DNA of 8,779 bases, from assembly GCA_017537905.1 (NCBI GenBank), contig JAFYJX010000061.1:1-8779 (forward strand). Reading direction: 5' to 3'. The notes under the pieces were generated by a model. That model was given only the letters and a program-made list of their open reading frames with translations, searched no databases and was not told where the DNA came from. The position numbers and the translations under genes were made by a program. Positions 5,333-8,779 of this stretch are shown here, one piece after another (the stretch's first letter is position 1; the number at the start of each line of letters is the position of its first letter). The DNA is from Clostridiales bacterium (GTDB taxonomy: Bacteria > Bacillota_A > Clostridia > Saccharofermentanales > Saccharofermentanaceae).

Positions 5333-8300
5333 ATGGCTACCTTAACAAGGCTTGCAAGCACGCTCACAGCGCGCTATTTTCCTTCCAGCTCGCTTACTGA
5401 TGCTTTCTATCTCGACGGCAGACTTTGCGGAAAGAGAGAGACCAGACAGGCTGACATTACAATCGACAAAGATGAGAGAGGTTTCTTCTTCTCGCTTTTC
5501 ACACATCCTACGATCGAAGGTTTTGAACCCGGAACAATTCCGCCGTTTGAACCCCAGCTCCGCGGCCTCTGCAATGAAGTTAAGAACGGCCACAAAGAGA
5601 TCGACGCCATGATCGAGAAGTTCCTGTCTACTGCAGTTGAAGTAGCCGGAACGACCAAGCTTATTGACAACGAGACCAGAGATCCTTATTTCACCGGCGT
5701 TATCGTCAGGGATTCCGAGGCATTTGCCGTAACTATCGGCGGCGGTCTTGCTTTCCTCTACAGAGATGACACGATGTTCCCTCTGACAGATGCCGGCATC
5801 CCCATGGAGCCCATCGATGCATACGGCAACAGAGTCGGTGACTTCCAGTATTACTGCTCTTCCAAGACAGCTAATGCTCTTTGGTCAAACTTCTTCACGC
5901 TTACACCTGACGACTGCATCATCCTTTGCAACAAGGCTATCTACGATGCACTCGGCCAGAGAGAAATATTGAGGATCTTAACAGACGCTGAAGACCAGTG
6001 TGATGCTGCAGGCCTGATCCTCACACAGGCATCCGCAAGAATGCCCAACACACCTATGCAGATCTCCATCTCTTTCGTTGAGAGCGTTACCAAGGAAGAG
6101 AAGAGAGGCCTTTTCGGCAGAAAGAAAAAGAAGGACGATTACGAGAGCGAGACACACGAGCTCTTAGAGTCCACTGTAGAGGGCGGAATGGTAGGCGCAG
6201 CTGCCAAGGCTATTGCTGATGCAGGTTTTGTAAGCCTTACTCCTGACGCACCTCTCGTTATTCCTGATACAGACGCTGATGTACCTGCTGACGGCAGTGT
6301 TGCATTCGGAGATAAGGCAGGACAGCCTGATGCACAGAAGATCCCTGATGCAGCTCCTGAGTTCCCAGACAAGGCAGAACCTATGGAAGAGCTATCTGCA
6401 GAAGAAGCAATGAGGAAGATCTTCGGTGAGATGAAGGAATCTGCACAGAGTGATTCTGCAGCTGCAGCTAAGGCAGAAGAAGCAGTCATTTCCGATTCTC
6501 CTTTCGTTTTCAATATCGATCAGGCTACAGTATCTTCTGAGCCCAAGGTAATAGAACCCGATAAGGCACCTGCAATGGAGACAGTTTCCACAACTGAGTT
6601 TACTCCTGACGCAGCTGACGATTCACCTACGAAGCCTGTTTCCGACATCAACTCCCTCCTGTTTAATGCAGGCGGTTCCGGAATCCTCGCAAAGGCAATT
6701 TCCGAATCCGGCAAGGAAGCTGCAAAGGAGACATCCATTTCAGACCTTAAGGAAGAACCCGTTGTTCCCGTTATTCCGGTTGCTCCAGTTGCACCTGTTG
6801 CACCCGTTGTAGCTGAGGCATCCGTGGTTGTTCCTCCGGCTCCCGCAGCTGCACCCGCACCTGCAGTAGTCAATAAGCCCGAAGAGATCGTTTTCACGGC
6901 AGGCGAGGTAAAGGCAGATTCCGGTGAGTCTGACATTACAGCAAACGCTGAAGATACTTTCGATCCTTACGGCAAGACAAGCGCACAGGAACTCAAGAAC
7001 ACAGCACCTCTTGTATTTGGTGAAGACATCGCTCCCAAGTCAGAGCCTGTACCTTCCGAAGAGGTTTCTTCTATTCCTGTACCTGAATACGAGATCAAGG
7101 AAGAAAAGCCTGAGATCAAGGAAGAGGACAAGCTTAATGTCGATTTCCCTGAAGTAGAGAAGCCCATTGAAGCAGCAGCTCCCGCAGCACCCGTTGTTTC
7201 CGAAGCTCCTGCTGCTCCTGCTGCACCTGTTATCGAAGAGGTAGTTCCCGAAGCGGTTTCAACACCTTCTCCAGACGACATCATTCTTCCTTTCGGCAGT
7301 CCTGCTTTCACAACAGCAGAAACAGTACCGGCAGCTAAGGCGGAAGATATTCCCCAGATGCCTCTTTACGATTCAGACAACTATAACAATCCTGTAAATG
7401 CAGTCGGTTCAGAACAGAATATCTCTGAGCCTTTCAATAACGCTTCTGTATATGGAGACTATGCAAACCAGGCTCCTGCAGAAGTACCGCCTTATCAGCC
7501 TTATGGCGCTGAAGCTTTCTCTACTGCTGATCAGAGCAGCTACGGCACATACGGCAACCAGAATTATGATATGCAGGGAGGTGTACCAATGGATAACAAC
7601 GGATATCCTGATTACGGCAATGGTGGGAACGGGTATGTTCCGGGTTACGACCAGGCTCCGCAGGGAGACTACGGCGAGTATTCCGCTGCAGGATATCAGG
7701 ATCCTAATGCAGGTGCCCAGTACTATCAGCAGCAGCCGGATGCTCCTCAGGAGGCTTACAACGATTATGGCGCACAGCCTCAGCAGGACTTTGGCGGTGA
7801 CGATTATTCACAGCCTCAGGCCTCTGCTTCTTCCTCTTCATCCTTAGACGAAGAATGGTTCAACAATATTCTCGGTGTAGATGATAACGGCGCGGTATAT
7901 GGCGCAGAGCAGACATTCGGATACAGTACTCCTGTTGAAGCACAGCCCGCAGCAATGCCTGATCCTGTCCAGCAGGCTCAGTACACCAATCCCGGACAGA
8001 CATCTTACAGACCTTCCGGTTCAGGACCGAATAACAACGGCAAGCCTCAGGGCAGTGCACCGCGCACAAGCGCTTCCGCCGGTAAGGGCGGCTTCGGCGG
8101 CAATGGCGGCGGAAAGAAGATGAAGCTTAACCGCAACGGTTATATGTTCATCGCTTTCCTTGCTATCCTTGTTATCTGCATCATCATCGTTATCTCGCTG
8201 ATCGCTAGAGGCTGCAGCAAGAAGACAAAGCCTACGGAGACAACACCTGTAAGCTCTTCAGAAGAATCCACAACACCGCCTACGACAACAACGACAGAGG

Positions 8301-8632
8301 CTACATTGCCGGATCCTTCTGCTCCTATCGGATACTTCCTGTTCTCCGACGACATCGGTTACAGAACATGGTGGGATGTATTCTATTACATTTACGGAAT
8401 CAACATCGAAAAGAATAACGATCCTAAGATCGCTATCATCATCTCGTATAACAAGCTTGATCCTACATCTTACCAGCCTAGCAGCGGTGACAGGATCCTC
8501 CTGCCTCCGAAGGGTGTAATTACAGGTGAGATCGATCCTACCTGGCAAGCAGGCGGATCATCTATAGGTGAGACAACAGGCGCTACAACGACCACCCAGC
8601 CTGAGGTCAACAGCTCCATCCACATCACCTGA
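5333..8632 (+). CDS. Membrane protein: PP2C-like pseudophosphatase, long disordered linker, LysM-like domain
   Basis: I do not recognise this 1099-residue protein as a named family. Residues 1-252 resemble a PP2C phosphatase in outline: the strand pair GVIVRDSEAFAVTIGGGLAF (122-141), then TPDDCIILCNKA (191-202), then a helix and a final strand NTPMQISISF (239-248). The usual metal-binding positions are changed: GDS to GGG, SDG to NKA, DNxT to NTPM. Residues 253-270 are Lys-rich (FGRKKKK). Residues about 280-675 are acidic and rich in Ala, Pro and Val with short hydrophobic motifs. Residues 679-825 are rich in Tyr, Gly, Gln and Asn. A basic Gly-rich segment (893-935) leads to one transmembrane helix (937-958). 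A Thr/Ser-rich spacer (966-995) and a LysM-like domain (about 999-1060, with SYNKLDP and GDRILLPP) follow. There is no signal peptide, so an N-in, C-out topology is likely, although basic residues flank both sides of the helix. The ATG at 5333 has GGAGG 7 bases upstream. The gene has its own promoter and terminator. A role linking cytoplasm and cell wall is inferred. Confidence 0.85.
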   Translation: MATLTRLASTLTARYFPSSSLTDAFYLDGRLCGKRETRQADITIDKDERGFFFSLFTHPTIEGFEPGTIPPFEPQLRGLCNEVKNGHKEIDAMIEKFLSTAVEVAGTTKLIDNETRDPYFTGVIVRDSEAFAVTIGGGLAFLYRDDTMFPLTDAGIPMEPIDAYGNRVGDFQYYCSSKTANALWSNFFTLTPDDCIILCNKAIYDALGQREILRILTDAEDQCDAAGLILTQASARMPNTPMQISISFVESVTKEEKRGLFGRKKKKDDYESETHELLESTVEGGMVGAAAKAIADAGFVSLTPDAPLVIPDTDADVPADGSVAFGDKAGQPDAQKIPDAAPEFPDKAEPMEELSAEEAMRKIFGEMKESAQSDSAAAAKAEEAVISDSPFVFNIDQATVSSEPKVIEPDKAPAMETVSTTEFTPDAADDSPTKPVSDINSLLFNAGGSGILAKAISESGKEAAKETSISDLKEEPVVPVIPVAPVAPVAPVVAEASVVVPPAPAAAPAPAVVNKPEEIVFTAGEVKADSGESDITANAEDTFDPYGKTSAQELKNTAPLVFGEDIAPKSEPVPSEEVSSIPVPEYEIKEEKPEIKEEDKLNVDFPEVEKPIEAAAPAAPVVSEAPAAPAAPVIEEVVPEAVSTPSPDDIILPFGSPAFTTAETVPAAKAEDIPQMPLYDSDNYNNPVNAVGSEQNISEPFNNASVYGDYANQAPAEVPPYQPYGAEAFSTADQSSYGTYGNQNYDMQGGVPMDNNGYPDYGNGGNGYVPGYDQAPQGDYGEYSAAGYQDPNAGAQYYQQQPDAPQEAYNDYGAQPQQDFGGDDYSQPQASASSSSSLDEEWFNNILGVDDNGAVYGAEQTFGYSTPVEAQPAAMPDPVQQAQYTNPGQTSYRPSGSGPNNNGKPQGSAPRTSASAGKGGFGGNGGGKKMKLNRNGYMFIAFLAILVICIIIVISLIARGCSKKTKPTETTPVSSSEESTTPPTTTTTEATLPDPSAPIGYFLFSDDIGYRTWWDVFYYIYGINIEKNNDPKIAIIISYNKLDPTSYQPSSGDRILLPPKGVITGEIDPTWQAGGSSIGETTGATTTTQPEVNSSIHIT
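6761..6805 (+). repeat. Five tandem 9-base repeats, GTT-NNN-CCN
   Basis: Inside the linker of the membrane protein, five consecutive 9-base units (starting 6761, 6770, 6779, 6788 and 6797) encode Val-x-Pro: VVP, VIP, then VAP three times. The units differ mainly in the second codon and the third base of the Pro codon. This fits expansion by slippage followed by drift, and the protein effect is an extended Pro-rich spacer. Similar but less regular Ala/Pro repeats occur around 7170-7230. Confidence 0.75.
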
Positions 8633-8670
8633 TACGCATTAAGCGAAAATCATTACATAAAACAATCAGA

Positions 8671-8709
8671 CCGCCTGCTGTGTATTTCACGGCAGGCGGC
8701 TTGTTTTTT
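8671..8709 (+). terminator. Intrinsic terminator after the membrane protein gene
   Basis: CCGCCTGC (8671-8678) pairs with GCAGGCGG (8692-8699). The stem extends through a T-G wobble and GTG/CAC (8680-8682 with 8688-8690), leaving a 5-base loop TATTT. TTGTTTTTT follows after one C. It lies 38 bases after the stop codon. Confidence 0.92.
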
Positions 8710-8756
8710 GGCTATTTAGTCAACTCATTTTGTAACAAAAAAGTAAGATTCAAGTA

Positions 8757-8762
8757 TATAAT
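8757..8762 (+). promoter_or_regulatory. Possible promoter for a gene beyond the right edge
   Basis: A TATAAT lies in AT-rich sequence downstream of the terminator. A -35-like TTGTAA (8730-8735) is 21 bases upstream, which is too far for a standard promoter, and there is no TG extension. No coding start is visible before the window ends, so this is tentative. Confidence 0.33.
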
Positions 8763-8779
8763 GCTATTGCTCTAATAAT

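Noticed and set aside
6761..6805. Short tandem repeats as a CRISPR array or phase-variable tract
   Set aside because: The units are 9 bases with no spacers, stay in frame and differ from one another, so they are a coding repeat and length changes would not shift the frame.
6520..6936. Minus-strand open frame of 138 codons rich in Gly, Ala, Thr and Ser
   Set aside because: It is the mirror of the Ala/Pro/Val-rich linker codons on the plus strand; its simple composition follows from that repeat content.

Overview
The window reads as chromosomal DNA of an anaerobic, Clostridia-type Firmicute. The evidence is a direct-aminotransferase lysine/diaminopimelate gene (dapL), a lipoprotein with a Thr/Pro-rich tether, G-rich Shine-Dalgarno sites (GGAG, GAGGAG, GGAGG), TATAAT-type promoters that often carry a TG extension, and GC-hairpin/T-tract terminators. 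The genus cannot be fixed from the sequence. I see no mobile element, phage gene, CRISPR array, tRNA or rRNA.

Layout. Positions 1-1130 (minus) hold dapL, cut at the left window edge so that only its C-terminal tail is missing. A 207-base divergent gap (1131-1337) carries promoters for both directions. Positions 1338-3110 (plus) encode a 590-residue protein of the acyl/aryl-CoA synthetase (ANL) superfamily that starts at TTG and has lost most of the residues needed for adenylation. Positions 3197-5164 (plus) encode a lipoprotein of the DUF885 type with an HEAYPGH metal-site motif, with its own promoter and a strong terminator at 5192-5229. Positions 5333-8632 (plus) encode a 1099-residue membrane protein as a single-gene unit, between its own promoter and a strong terminator at 8671-8709. 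The last 70 bases hold only a possible promoter for a gene beyond the window.

The most unusual gene is the 1099-residue protein. Its N-terminal domain looks like a PP2C-type Ser/Thr phosphatase that has lost the metal-binding aspartates. About 640 residues of disordered sequence follow, including a 223-residue stretch without any Lys or Arg and with 21 tyrosines in 147 residues. Then come a basic Gly-rich juxtamembrane segment, one transmembrane helix, a Thr-rich spacer and a C-terminal LysM-like domain. The order suggests a protein that links the cytoplasm to the peptidoglycan. This is inference from architecture; no function is demonstrated.

The genes do not form an obvious pathway. dapL makes LL-diaminopimelate for peptidoglycan and lysine, and the 1099-residue protein may bind peptidoglycan, so a cell-envelope theme is possible but weak. 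Two of the four proteins (the ANL-like and PP2C-like ones) appear to be catalytically degraded members of enzyme families.
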